Origin: Deltaproteobacteria bacterium
Lineage (GTDB): Bacteria > Myxococcota_A > Polyangia > DRWM01 > JAAZOP01
DNA length: 64,000 bases
Assembly: GCA_016218765.1 (NCBI GenBank)
Contig: JACRCZ010000132.1
Location: 1-64,000, forward strand
Reading direction: 5' to 3'
The notes below the pieces were generated by a model. The model saw nothing but the letters and a program-made list of their open reading frames with translations. It did not search any database and was not told the origin of the DNA. How positions within the stretch are numbered: position 1 is the first letter of the stretch; the number at the start of each line of letters is the position of its first letter. Below are positions 56,539 to 64,000 of the stretch, piece by piece. Position numbers and translations under genes: made by a program.

Positions 56539-59500
56539 CTACTCGAACACCGAGCCCCACGAATCCGCGTAGTTGACGATCGGCGGGGTCGGGATCTGGA
56601 TCGAGATCGACGGCACCTGCTGGTACGGCTGCTGGGTGCCGTTGTCGGGGTTGCTGATCTGCGCCACGATCTCGAACACCTCGTTCGAGGAGCTGCCCAG
56701 GCCCGGCGTCGGCGGCGACCCGACGCTGGGATCGAAGCACGACGGGCGCTGGAGCACCGTGAGGCCGGCCACGTAGGTCTCCTCGAGCGCCTGGAAGAGG
56801 TGCTGCGTCCCGCCGGGGATGATGCCGTCCTCGTCCAGTCCCGCCCAGGCGGCCACGTCGTCCGTCTCGGCGTCGTCCACGTAGTTGTACTTCACGCCCC
56901 AGATGCGTCCCTCGCCCATCCGGCACGCGTCGGCCGGATCGGACAGCGGCACGAAGGTCGAGAAGTAGGCGGTGTTGTTGAACACGATCGGCACGCCGGT
57001 CAGCTTCTCGCCGTCGTGCATGGCCTTGTCGGCGGCGAGGGGGATGGAGTCGAGGTCCAGGCAGGTGGTGGCGCCGTTGTCGAGCGGGCAGAGGGTCCAG
57101 TTGTGGTAGGCGCGGCCGATGTACTTGCCCACGCCGGAGTCGAACTCGATGCGTTCCGTCACCGAGACCATGTAGTTCTCGTCCATCCGTCCGGTGTCAT
57201 CGATGTCGCCGGTGCCGTAGATGATGACCAGGTGGTTGTCCTTGTCCAGGGCGATCGCGGGCGGGAAGGTGACTTGCGAGCCGAGGAGGTAGGCCGGGTC
57301 GGGGTCCGACGGCGGCTTGTCGGGGTGGGGATAGAACAGGTCGAGCGTCCACTCGGTCGCGTCGGACGAGGCGAGGTCGGCGCGCCAGATGCGGCCGCGG
57401 TCGTCGCCGACGAAGACGCGGGAGGTCACGAGGCCCGGAATCGCCCCGTAGCCGACGGGCGTCGTGATGAGCTGCGCGCAGCACTCGGGCTTCGCCACGC
57501 AGTCGCCGGCGCAGCCGTAGGAGACCGGGAACCGCGGCGCGAGCTTGCGGATCAGCCGGCCGGTCTGCGTGGAGACCACGTACAGGTCGGTCGTCTTGTC
57601 CAGCGGCCGTTCGGGATGGCGCCCGCCGGAGAAGATGGTCACGGAGACCTCGCCGAGCTGCGCGCCGCCCGGGAGATCCTCGTCCGGAATGAAGGCCGTG
57701 CCGAGGAACGGCGTGCCGTAGGTGAGGCCGAGGTCCTTGTAGTCCGCGGGATCGGCGACCGTCGCGGAGTCGTCGGTGTCCTGCGTGATCTCCCACAAGA
57801 GCTCGGGGTCCTCCGGGTCGGTGACGTCGAGCGCGTAGTAGCCATAACCGCCCTGGCGGTAGCCGCCGACGAGCACGGTCATCCACTTGTCGTCCGCCGC
57901 CGCCGTGCTGGCGCCCTTGAACACGCGGAGGTCGCGCACGATGGGGGTGGAGTCGAGGTTCGTCAAGTGCCCGGTGTCGATCTGCTGGTGTACCTTGGGC
58001 AGGAGGTAGTTCGGCACGTAGCCCCAGACCTCCTCGCCGGTCTGCGAGGCGTCGGTGGTGTTGTTGGCGCGGAAGGCGTGCAGCACGCCGTCGTTCGTCG
58101 CCGTGTAGACCATCTGCAGCCGATCCCACTCGTCCTCCTGGAACTTGAAGTAGGAGACGATCGGGATCTCCATGTTCGGGCGGCCCGCGACGGCGACCGA
58201 GGCGTGGTAGATGTCGGCGAGGCGCCGGCCGAAGCGGGCCGTTCCCGGACGGCCGTGCATGTAGTTGATCGTGTCCGTCACGAAGGCCGGATCGGAGCAC
58301 TCGCCGCCCTGGCAGCCGAGCTGATCGGCGCTCAAGTCCGGGTTCGTCGTGTCGAACGTCTCGAGCGCCACGGGCGCCGCGAACGGCGGGTCGCGCGGCC
58401 CCGTCACCGGCGTCGTCACGGTCTTGAGCTGGCGGATGTCGGCGCGGGAGTCGAGCTGCGTGCCGAAGTTGGTGTACAGCGCCGCCGGCCCCGGCTCCAC
58501 CTTCCCGGTGGAATCGCAGACGTACGCCGTGCGCTCGAGCACCCCCTGCCACGGCTCGTCCACCGACGGCACGAGCCCGGTGTTGAACTGGTACTGCACG
58601 ACCACCGCCGGGTCGTCGGCCGAGACCTGGTTGGTCGTGGTGGCGAGGGTGCGCGAGGTGACGCCGGAGCCCGAGCTGACGAAGAGGACGCGGTCCAGCG
58701 CCGCGATCAGCTCGTCGGTGTTGTTCGCCTCGATCATGTCGCACGGGGCCAGGCACTTCGGGTCGCCGGTCGGGCAGCCCTCGCAGGCGATGTCGTGCAG
58801 GATGCGCCGGATCTCGATGCCCTCGCTCGACGCCGCCGGGCACAGCGAGAAGCCGATGACGTAGAGCGGGACCCGCAGCGTGAACGCCGTGTACAACGCC
58901 CGCGCCGCCATCTGCGACGTGAGGTACGGGTTGCCTTCGCCCGAGTTGGGATAGCCGTCCGTGATGAGCACGACCGAGCGCTCGCGGCAGATCGCGAAGC
59001 GGTCCAGGACGCCCGGGTTGTTCACCGGGTTGTTCTCGAAGAAGTCGCGCACGTCCTCCAGGGCCGCCGAGATCGGGCTGCCGCAGTACCGGAACGACTC
59101 CGCCACCTCCCGGCGTACCTCGGCGTTCAGGTCCCCGATCGGCTGGTCGTCACCGTCCCAGTAGACCAGGCCTCCGAAAATCTGCGGGTTGGCCCCGTCC
59201 TCCTCCTTGCGGATGCCGACGTCCATCTGCAATCCGCGGTACGTCCGGGGCTCGCCGTAGGGGTTCTGGTACGAGAACATGGAGTCGATGTCGTTGGTCT
59301 GCGCGCCGTAGAGCGAGTCGAAGAACGCGACGCCGAACCGCACCCGCTCGCGGTAGCGCTCCAGGATGCCGTAGGGGATGTCGCGCTTGCCGTAGGCCTG
59401 GAACTGCGGGATCACCCACGGCGTCCCGGGGACGGTCGTGCCGTTGGGGATGAAGAACCGGGGCTCCCCGGCCGCCGCGGCCGCCACGCAGACCGCCGGC

Positions 59501-59883
59501 GTCTCCGGATCGCCGTCGAGGTCCGCCGTGCTGAAGTCCCCGTCGGAGTCCGCCTGCTCCACGCACTCGCCGGCCCAGAACCGCCGGCAGACGAAGCTCT
59601 CGTCCGTGATCGGGCCCAGGAGCGCGTCCTGGACCATCATCCAGCGGGTCCGCTTCTCCGGGTCGTTGCACAAGGGATCCGTCGAGATGCAGCACGGGAC
59701 CTTGTGCTCGTGCTGCAGGTACTCCATCGAGCCCGACGTATCCAGGAGCAGGAGCACGTTGGGCGACGGCGTGAAGGTCGCCTCGAACGGCTGCGCCCGC
59801 GCCGGCGCCGGGGCCAGCGCCAGGCCGGCCAGGACGATCGCCGCGGCGATCGAGGCCCGGAAGTTCGTGATCTGCTTCGTCAT
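56539..59883 (-). CDS. PilY1-like type IV pilus tip protein with von Willebrand A domain
   Basis: 1114 aa. A signal peptide ends near residue 30 (APARA). A VWA domain begins NVLLLLDTSGSM (MIDAS Asp48, Ser50, Ser52) and runs to about 400, with an inserted Asp-rich DSDGDFSTADLDGD loop that could bind calcium. The C-terminal beta-propeller has the family signature VYTATNDGVLHAFRA, then GGYRQGGYGYYALDVTD, VFVGDDRGRIWRADL and IYGTGDIDDTGRMDEN. PilY1/PilC proteins cap type IVa pili and mediate adhesion and surface sensing. GGGGAGG before the ATG. Encoded directly after the PilX-like gene. Confidence 0.92.
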   Translation of the reverse strand: MTKQITNFRASIAAAIVLAGLALAPAPARAQPFEATFTPSPNVLLLLDTSGSMEYLQHEHKVPCCISTDPLCNDPEKRTRWMMVQDALLGPITDESFVCRRFWAGECVEQADSDGDFSTADLDGDPETPAVCVAAAAAGEPRFFIPNGTTVPGTPWVIPQFQAYGKRDIPYGILERYRERVRFGVAFFDSLYGAQTNDIDSMFSYQNPYGEPRTYRGLQMDVGIRKEEDGANPQIFGGLVYWDGDDQPIGDLNAEVRREVAESFRYCGSPISAALEDVRDFFENNPVNNPGVLDRFAICRERSVVLITDGYPNSGEGNPYLTSQMAARALYTAFTLRVPLYVIGFSLCPAASSEGIEIRRILHDIACEGCPTGDPKCLAPCDMIEANNTDELIAALDRVLFVSSGSGVTSRTLATTTNQVSADDPAVVVQYQFNTGLVPSVDEPWQGVLERTAYVCDSTGKVEPGPAALYTNFGTQLDSRADIRQLKTVTTPVTGPRDPPFAAPVALETFDTTNPDLSADQLGCQGGECSDPAFVTDTINYMHGRPGTARFGRRLADIYHASVAVAGRPNMEIPIVSYFKFQEDEWDRLQMVYTATNDGVLHAFRANNTTDASQTGEEVWGYVPNYLLPKVHQQIDTGHLTNLDSTPIVRDLRVFKGASTAAADDKWMTVLVGGYRQGGYGYYALDVTDPEDPELLWEITQDTDDSATVADPADYKDLGLTYGTPFLGTAFIPDEDLPGGAQLGEVSVTIFSGGRHPERPLDKTTDLYVVSTQTGRLIRKLAPRFPVSYGCAGDCVAKPECCAQLITTPVGYGAIPGLVTSRVFVGDDRGRIWRADLASSDATEWTLDLFYPHPDKPPSDPDPAYLLGSQVTFPPAIALDKDNHLVIIYGTGDIDDTGRMDENYMVSVTERIEFDSGVGKYIGRAYHNWTLCPLDNGATTCLDLDSIPLAADKAMHDGEKLTGVPIVFNNTAYFSTFVPLSDPADACRMGEGRIWGVKYNYVDDAETDDVAAWAGLDEDGIIPGGTQHLFQALEETYVAGLTVLQRPSCFDPSVGSPPTPGLGSSSNEVFEIVAQISNPDNGTQQPYQQVPSISIQIPTPPIVNYADSWGSVFE

Positions 59884-59898
59884 GGCCCTACCTCCCCG

Positions 59899-60489
59899 CT
59901 ACATCGTGCAGTCCGTCGGCCCGATCACCGTCGTGGCGCGCATCAGCGCCCGCGAGTCCCGACGTCCGCCCGGGACCGAGGTCGCCGCCAGCGCGGCCTC
60001 CGACGTGAACGTGTACCGGCGGAAACAGAAGCTCACCCCCTGCGTCCCGGACACCGAATAGCCCGCCGCGTCGCCGTACTCGTACGCCCGGTTCACGCGC
60101 ACGTCGTAGTCCGGCACGAGGTCGCCGTAGCCGAGCGATCCGGAGAGCAGCCCCGAGCCGTTCACCAGCGTCACCGGCTCTCCGGGGGTGCCGGTGTCGA
60201 ACGAGGAGCGCTCGAACGAGTAGCTGTTGCGCCGCGTGCCCGTCGTCATCCACTTGCGGTACATGGAGTAGTTCAGCGCGAAGGTGCGCATCGAGACCAT
60301 CGTCCCGATCTCGGAGACGTACTCCGTCTGCTCCGACGCGCGTAGATGGCCCGCCGTCGCCGTGTCGGTGCGCGTCCGCTCCAGGATGATCGCCCCGATC
60401 ATCGACAGGCCGAGCACCACGAGCAGGGTGACGATGAGCACCACCCCCGACTGCCGGGCGACGCGGGGCTTGCCGTGCGCGCGCATCAT
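59899..60489 (-). CDS. PilX-like minor pilin
   Basis: 196 aa. Short basic leader then a long hydrophobic helix SGVVLIVTLLVVLGLSMIGA, with the Gly of the PilX-type prepilin site (QSG) before it and a downstream ERTRTDTA. The globular part carries few Cys and ends in the stop at 59899. ATG 60489 overlaps the PilW stop (60486) by 4 nt; ATG 60486 is better spaced from GGAGG. Minor pilins of this type prime pilus assembly with PilY1. Confidence 0.82.
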   Translation of the reverse strand: MMRAHGKPRVARQSGVVLIVTLLVVLGLSMIGAIILERTRTDTATAGHLRASEQTEYVSEIGTMVSMRTFALNYSMYRKWMTTGTRRNSYSFERSSFDTGTPGEPVTLVNGSGLLSGSLGYGDLVPDYDVRVNRAYEYGDAAGYSVSGTQGVSFCFRRYTFTSEAALAATSVPGGRRDSRALMRATTVIGPTDCTM

Positions 60490-61730
60490 GGACCTCCGGG
60501 AGCCGCGGGCGTCGTGCTGATGCCCAGGTTGGCGAACGCAATGTTCGGCATCTCGACCTCCGTCGTGTACGTCCGCACGTGCGCCGCGCCGGCCGACGTC
60601 GGCTGCACGTCGAACGAGCGGATCCGGTCCGTGGCCATCGCCCGGGGCCGGTGCGGGAACTTGGGGTCCTCCATGCGCGTGCGCACGGTGAGCCGCACGA
60701 TCGCCGAACGGATCGCCTCGGGCTCCGCCGTCGCCGTGCCGTCCGGCGGGTTCACGTCGCCGGACTGGATCAGCGTCGTGAGGTCCGACGGGATGTTCGG
60801 GTCCAGGTTCATGGTGAAGGCGACCCCGCCCGCGCCCCCCGGCGGCTCGGCCACCCGGAACCAGACCTGGAGGTCGATGGCGTAGGGCACCACGACCTCG
60901 CGCGTCGTCACGAGCGCCTGCCCGTCCTGGTTCACGAAGTAGCGCACCAGGTCCGTCCGCAGGCTGTCGACCGGGTCCACCTCGATGCGGTACCACACGC
61001 CGTTGACCACGTTGACCCGGCACCCCTCGCACCAGCCCTCGACGCCGCAGGGCTGCGACGGACTGAACTGGATCGGCGACGGCGCGACGTTGATCGTCCG
61101 CGTGCCGAAGCCCGAATCGCCGGTGATGCGCGTGAACTGGGCGAAGCCGTGGCGGTTCACGATGCGCAGGAAGGCCGTGTCCGGGAACAGGTCGTGGAAC
61201 TCCTGGTCCGTCAGCGTGAGCGGCTGCTCCGCCGCGTCCGCTCCCTCGCTCGGAACGGGAAACTGGATGAGCGGCTGGAGCTGTATCGTGCCCCGCGCCG
61301 AGTTGATCGTGTAGGCGAGGTACTCCTCGGCGTTGAGGTAGTTGCCGTACAGCACCACGTCGTCGGGGTTGACGTTGGTGTTCGCGGCGAGGTTCGGGAC
61401 CGAGCCGCTGGGCGCCGCGGCGTCCCCCGACCGGAACACCGCGCCCGACGCCCCCTGGTGGAAGACGACGGGGTGGATCCGGATCAGGTTGTTGGGGCAG
61501 ACGTTGGGATCCACGCGGCTGTTCGGCGTCGCCAGGAAGCCGGCGCGCTGGATGTCGCCGGCAATCAGCTCCATGCCCAGGCGTGCCGCGAGCTGGGCCT
61601 GGGAGATGCGCGACTGCTCGCGCATCCCGTACTGCACCGCCGAGTAGTAGTAGTAGATGCCGGCCAAGGCGACGCCGGCGACGACAATCGACACCAGGAG
61701 CTCGACGATCGTGAAACCGCGCCGCCTCAT
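60486..61730 (-). CDS. PilW-like minor pilin
   Basis: 414 aa. Class III prepilin leader MRRRG then FTIVELLVSIVVAGVALAG with Glu at +5, processed by PilD. The large C-terminal domain (380 residues) contains GMELIAGDIQRAGF, typical of PilW proteins, and late motifs VRLTVRTRMEDPKFPH. Overlaps the PilV stop by 4 nt and the PilX start by 4 nt, so it is translationally coupled on both sides. Confidence 0.88.
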   Translation of the reverse strand: MRRRGFTIVELLVSIVVAGVALAGIYYYYSAVQYGMREQSRISQAQLAARLGMELIAGDIQRAGFLATPNSRVDPNVCPNNLIRIHPVVFHQGASGAVFRSGDAAAPSGSVPNLAANTNVNPDDVVLYGNYLNAEEYLAYTINSARGTIQLQPLIQFPVPSEGADAAEQPLTLTDQEFHDLFPDTAFLRIVNRHGFAQFTRITGDSGFGTRTINVAPSPIQFSPSQPCGVEGWCEGCRVNVVNGVWYRIEVDPVDSLRTDLVRYFVNQDGQALVTTREVVVPYAIDLQVWFRVAEPPGGAGGVAFTMNLDPNIPSDLTTLIQSGDVNPPDGTATAEPEAIRSAIVRLTVRTRMEDPKFPHRPRAMATDRIRSFDVQPTSAGAAHVRTYTTEVEMPNIAFANLGISTTPAAPGGP

Positions 61731-62359
61731 GGCCGCACCTGGTTGCGCCAGAGCGTCGAGGCGAGCTGGACCACGTGGACCCTGCTCCGGTCGGGGTCCA
61801 CGCCCAGGATCATCCCCGGCGCCGGACAGAGCTGCATCGTCGGGGTCAGACCGCTGTGGTCCGCTCCCTCCTTGAACCACAACACCCGCACCTCCATGCG
61901 CAGCACCTGGGCCGGGATCAGCACCGTGAGCCGGTACTGCACGCAATACTCGGCGAAGTCGCAGGCGCCGCCCGAGGGACAAGTCGCCAGGTAGCGGTTG
62001 AGCGGCAGCGCCGCGGCACGCGGCGGGATGGCCGGCAGGGCGATCCACCCCGTGCTGGAGTCCGCCGTGTCGATCCCGGCGGCGATCGGGGCCAGGAGCG
62101 GCGTACGGTCCACCGTCAGGTCGTCGGCCGCGTCCCGGTTCCACAGCAGCGACTCGGTCCGTCCGCCCTCCAGCCAGAACTCGCCGACGTAGGTGGCCGA
62201 GGTGATGTCGTTGGAGTCGGCGCTGCTGCGCATCAGCGCATGCTCGAAGGCCATGAGCCCCGTCGCCGCGACCGAGAAGATGACGATCGACATCATCAGC
62301 TCGATCATCGTGAAACCCGCCGCTCGCGGCGGCGCGGGACGACGTCGCGTCGCGCTCAT
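61727..62359 (-). CDS. PilV-like minor pilin
   Basis: 210 aa. Prepilin leader ends AAG then FTMIELMMSIVIFSVAATGLMAFEHAL (Glu +5). A disulfide-capable CPSGGACDFAEYC segment follows in the middle. The size and position between the GspH/FimT-like and PilW-like genes match PilV of minor-pilin operons. Four-nt overlaps with both neighbours. Confidence 0.83.
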   Translation of the reverse strand: MSATRRRPAPPRAAGFTMIELMMSIVIFSVAATGLMAFEHALMRSSADSNDITSATYVGEFWLEGGRTESLLWNRDAADDLTVDRTPLLAPIAAGIDTADSSTGWIALPAIPPRAAALPLNRYLATCPSGGACDFAEYCVQYRLTVLIPAQVLRMEVRVLWFKEGADHSGLTPTMQLCPAPGMILGVDPDRSRVHVVQLASTLWRNQVRP

Positions 62360-63054
62360 CGCAGATCCTCCACGATCCCGCCCTGCGGGACGTACACGAC
62401 CTTGATCACTCCGAGCTCCGCCGCGCCGGAGTGGCGGTCGAGCGTCAGGCGGATGCCGCCGCCCACTCCCGTCCACCCCCCCGCGCCGTCGGCCCGGAGC
62501 AGCCGGCCGCGGCTGTTCATGCACAGGACGACGTCGTCCCGCGGCGTCCACGCGCCGCCCGTCGTCCCCTCCTGGACGGCGGTGAGCACCACGCCGGTCT
62601 CCAGGTAGCCGCCCCAGGCCACGTTCCTGCCCGTGAGCGCGACCTCCATCACCCCGCAGCGGTGCTGCATGGACGGGAGCCAGCTGCTGCACGGGTTCGA
62701 CGGGTCGGCCTCGTTGCCGTCCGGCGTCACCGGATGGGCCGCGATGGTGACGAAGCCATTGCAGCTCGAGTCGGGACTCTCATCGACCCGGACGTTCAGG
62801 GTCGAGTCGGTTGCCGTCCGGTGCAGGATGATGCGGTGCGCGGCGCTGGTGCGCAGCGCGCGCGCGCGCGCCGCGGCGAAGGAGTTGCTCACGGCGGTGG
62901 CCGCGCCGACCACGCGGTCCGTCCGGTCGCGGCTCTCGAACATCGGCACGGCGATCGTGGCCAGCACCGAGATGATCACGATGACCACCATCAGCTCGAT
63001 GAGGGTGAAGCCGCCCTGGGCCGGACCGGAACAGCCGTGCATCCTGGTTCCCAT
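62356..63054 (-). CDS. FimT/FimU (GspH-like) minor pilin
   Basis: 232 aa from ATG 63054 with GGAGGGG 3 nt upstream. Leader ends PAQGG then FTLIELMVVIVIISVLATIAVP (Glu +5). The body has the GspH-like AVSNSFAAARARALRTSA segment, SCNGFV and NSRGRLLRADG, as in FimT/FimU. It would initiate the minor-pilin complex. Upstream in-frame ATGs (63075, 63084) are not preferred because the Shine-Dalgarno favours 63054. Confidence 0.85.
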   Translation of the reverse strand: MGTRMHGCSGPAQGGFTLIELMVVIVIISVLATIAVPMFESRDRTDRVVGAATAVSNSFAAARARALRTSAAHRIILHRTATDSTLNVRVDESPDSSCNGFVTIAAHPVTPDGNEADPSNPCSSWLPSMQHRCGVMEVALTGRNVAWGGYLETGVVLTAVQEGTTGGAWTPRDDVVLCMNSRGRLLRADGAGGWTGVGGGIRLTLDRHSGAAELGVIKVVYVPQGGIVEDLR

Positions 63055-63085
63055 GTTCCCCTCCGCCCGCATCATCCCATCCACC

Positions 63086-64000
63086 TCACGGCGGGCCGCA
63101 GACCCCGTCGCGGCAGACCTCTTCCGCCGGACAGATGCTGGTCGCGGACGAGCACGCGCCGCAGTACGTGGCGTCGGTCATCGTGTTCGCGCAGGTCATG
63201 CGGTCCGCGAACAGGTCGGGGCAGCACGCGTAGCCGGTCGCCGTGCAGTCCAGGCCGCACGCCCCGCAGTTGAGCTCGTTCGACGCCACGCAGGAGCCGT
63301 CGCAGAAGAGGTCGCCGGGCGCGCAAGGGGTCGCCGCGCAGGCGCCCAGCAGGCACCATTCGAGGTTCCCGCACGGAGCGTCGCAGGCGCCGCAGTGGTC
63401 GATGTCGCTCTGGAAATCGGCGCAGGCGCGCCCGCACGGGGTGGTGCCCGCGGGGCAGGTATCGACGCAGTCGCCGCCGGCACAGACCTGGGGCGCCGTG
63501 CAGACGTCGCCGCAGCCGCCGCAGTTGTCGGGGTCGCTCATCTGGTCGACGCACTCGTCGCCGCACGCCAGCCCCGCGCCGGAACAATCGAGCACGCAGA
63601 AGCCGCCGGTACAGGTCTCGACGGCGGAGCACGCCGTCTCGCAGTTGCCGCAGTAGAGGTCGTTCGTCTGCCAGTCGACGCACTCGTCGCCGCACAGGCG
63701 CAGCGGCAGGTCGCACGTCACGCCTTCGTCGCCGCCGTCCTCCAACACCTCCGCGTCCCCCTCGACCTCGGGCTCGACGTCGGTCTCGCCGCCCCCCTCC
63801 CCTTCGACTTCGGGCCCTACGTCGGAATCCGCATCGGCGCCGCCGTCGGCGTCCGCGTCCGCGCCGCACCCGGGGATGGGCTCGCAGCTTCCTCGCACGC
63901 ACTGCTGGCAGTCGCTGCAGTCGCTGCTCCGGGAGCACTCGTCGCTGCAATCGATCGACGCCAGCAGCAGGATCGCGACCGTCGCGCCGACCGCCGCTCC
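63086..64000 (-). CDS. Cys-rich lipoprotein-like protein, 5' end beyond the window
   Basis: At least 304 aa; the frame is open to the window edge, so the start is missing. The visible N-terminal part ATVAILLLASIDCSDECSRS looks like the end of a lipoprotein signal. The module SDCQQCVRGSCEPIPGCGADAD nearly copies that of the protein at 50370-51899. An Asp/Ala/Glu linker follows, then Stig1-like cysteine repeats with CGDECVDWQTNDLYCGNCET and ECVDQMSDPDNCGGCGD patterns. It ends 31 nt before the FimT/FimU gene starts and is the most upstream gene seen in the pilus cluster. Confidence 0.75.
   Translation of the reverse strand, partial: GAAVGATVAILLLASIDCSDECSRSSDCSDCQQCVRGSCEPIPGCGADADADGGADADSDVGPEVEGEGGGETDVEPEVEGDAEVLEDGGDEGVTCDLPLRLCGDECVDWQTNDLYCGNCETACSAVETCTGGFCVLDCSGAGLACGDECVDQMSDPDNCGGCGDVCTAPQVCAGGDCVDTCPAGTTPCGRACADFQSDIDHCGACDAPCGNLEWCLLGACAATPCAPGDLFCDGSCVASNELNCGACGLDCTATGYACCPDLFADRMTCANTMTDATYCGACSSATSICPAEEVCRDGVCGPP

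Noticed and set aside
56800-60345. 1181-codon plus-strand frame opposite the PilY1-like gene
   Set aside because: Antisense shadow; the minus strand encodes a clear VWA/propeller protein.

Overview
This 64-kb window is very GC-rich and reads as a chromosome piece of a Myxococcota/deltaproteobacterial-type bacterium. The evidence is a set of secreted proteins ending in a GCGCR motif, a hydrophobic segment and an Arg cluster (MYXO-CTERM-like), Ala-Asp repeat linkers, many lipoproteins (PKD, kelch, FGE/sulfatase-modifying, Cys-rich), a eukaryote-like Ser/Thr kinase with a PP2C phosphatase, an RpoH-type sigma factor, and a type IV minor-pilin/PilY1 cluster. No rRNA, tRNA, CRISPR array, integrase or insertion sequence was recognised, so the genomic assignment is by gene style only.

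Layout. 1-6.3 kb: tail of an RGG-type protein, an orphan DNA methyltransferase with an apparent CTG start, small accessory genes, and two secreted hydrolases with MYXO-CTERM-like tails. 6.5-10.7 kb: a minus-strand sucC-sucD-ndk-DUF3141 operon. 10.8-18.6 kb: SDR oxidoreductase, cysteine desulfidase family enzyme, NifU-type scaffold, a collagen-like membrane protein, an M23 peptidase with four LysM domains, and a small lipoprotein. 18.6-28.0 kb: a minus-strand run rpoH - rsmI - kelch lipoprotein - hybrid histidine kinase - FGE lipoprotein - era - der; here rsmI has lost its own stop codon next to palindromic repeats and reads in frame into the lipoprotein. 28-37.5 kb: UbiA prenyltransferase, rarA, a Zn-ribbon protein, mazG, outer-membrane proteins, gyrA. 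37.5-44.9 kb: Ser/Thr kinase, an atypical Hsp70 split by a single amber codon, a J-domain protein, a PKD lipoprotein and a PP2C phosphatase. 45-49.8 kb: ClC channel with regulatory domains, and lon. 49.8-64 kb: a minus-strand cluster of four pseudopilins, PilX- and PilY1-like proteins and four to five Cys-rich or small lipoproteins, running off the window edge.

The two most unusual items are the Hsp70 at 38600-41263 (ATPase domain and substrate-binding domain in one frame, separated by a very long Pro/Ala linker and one TAG, with no helical lid, beside a J-protein and between a kinase and a phosphatase) and the pilus-tip cluster at 49.8-64 kb, whose co-oriented giant lipoprotein carries six tandem disintegrin-like cysteine repeats. 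Several genes also appear to be transcribed leaderless from extended -10 boxes 6-8 nt before the start codon, and at least eight different short repeats sit at gene ends.
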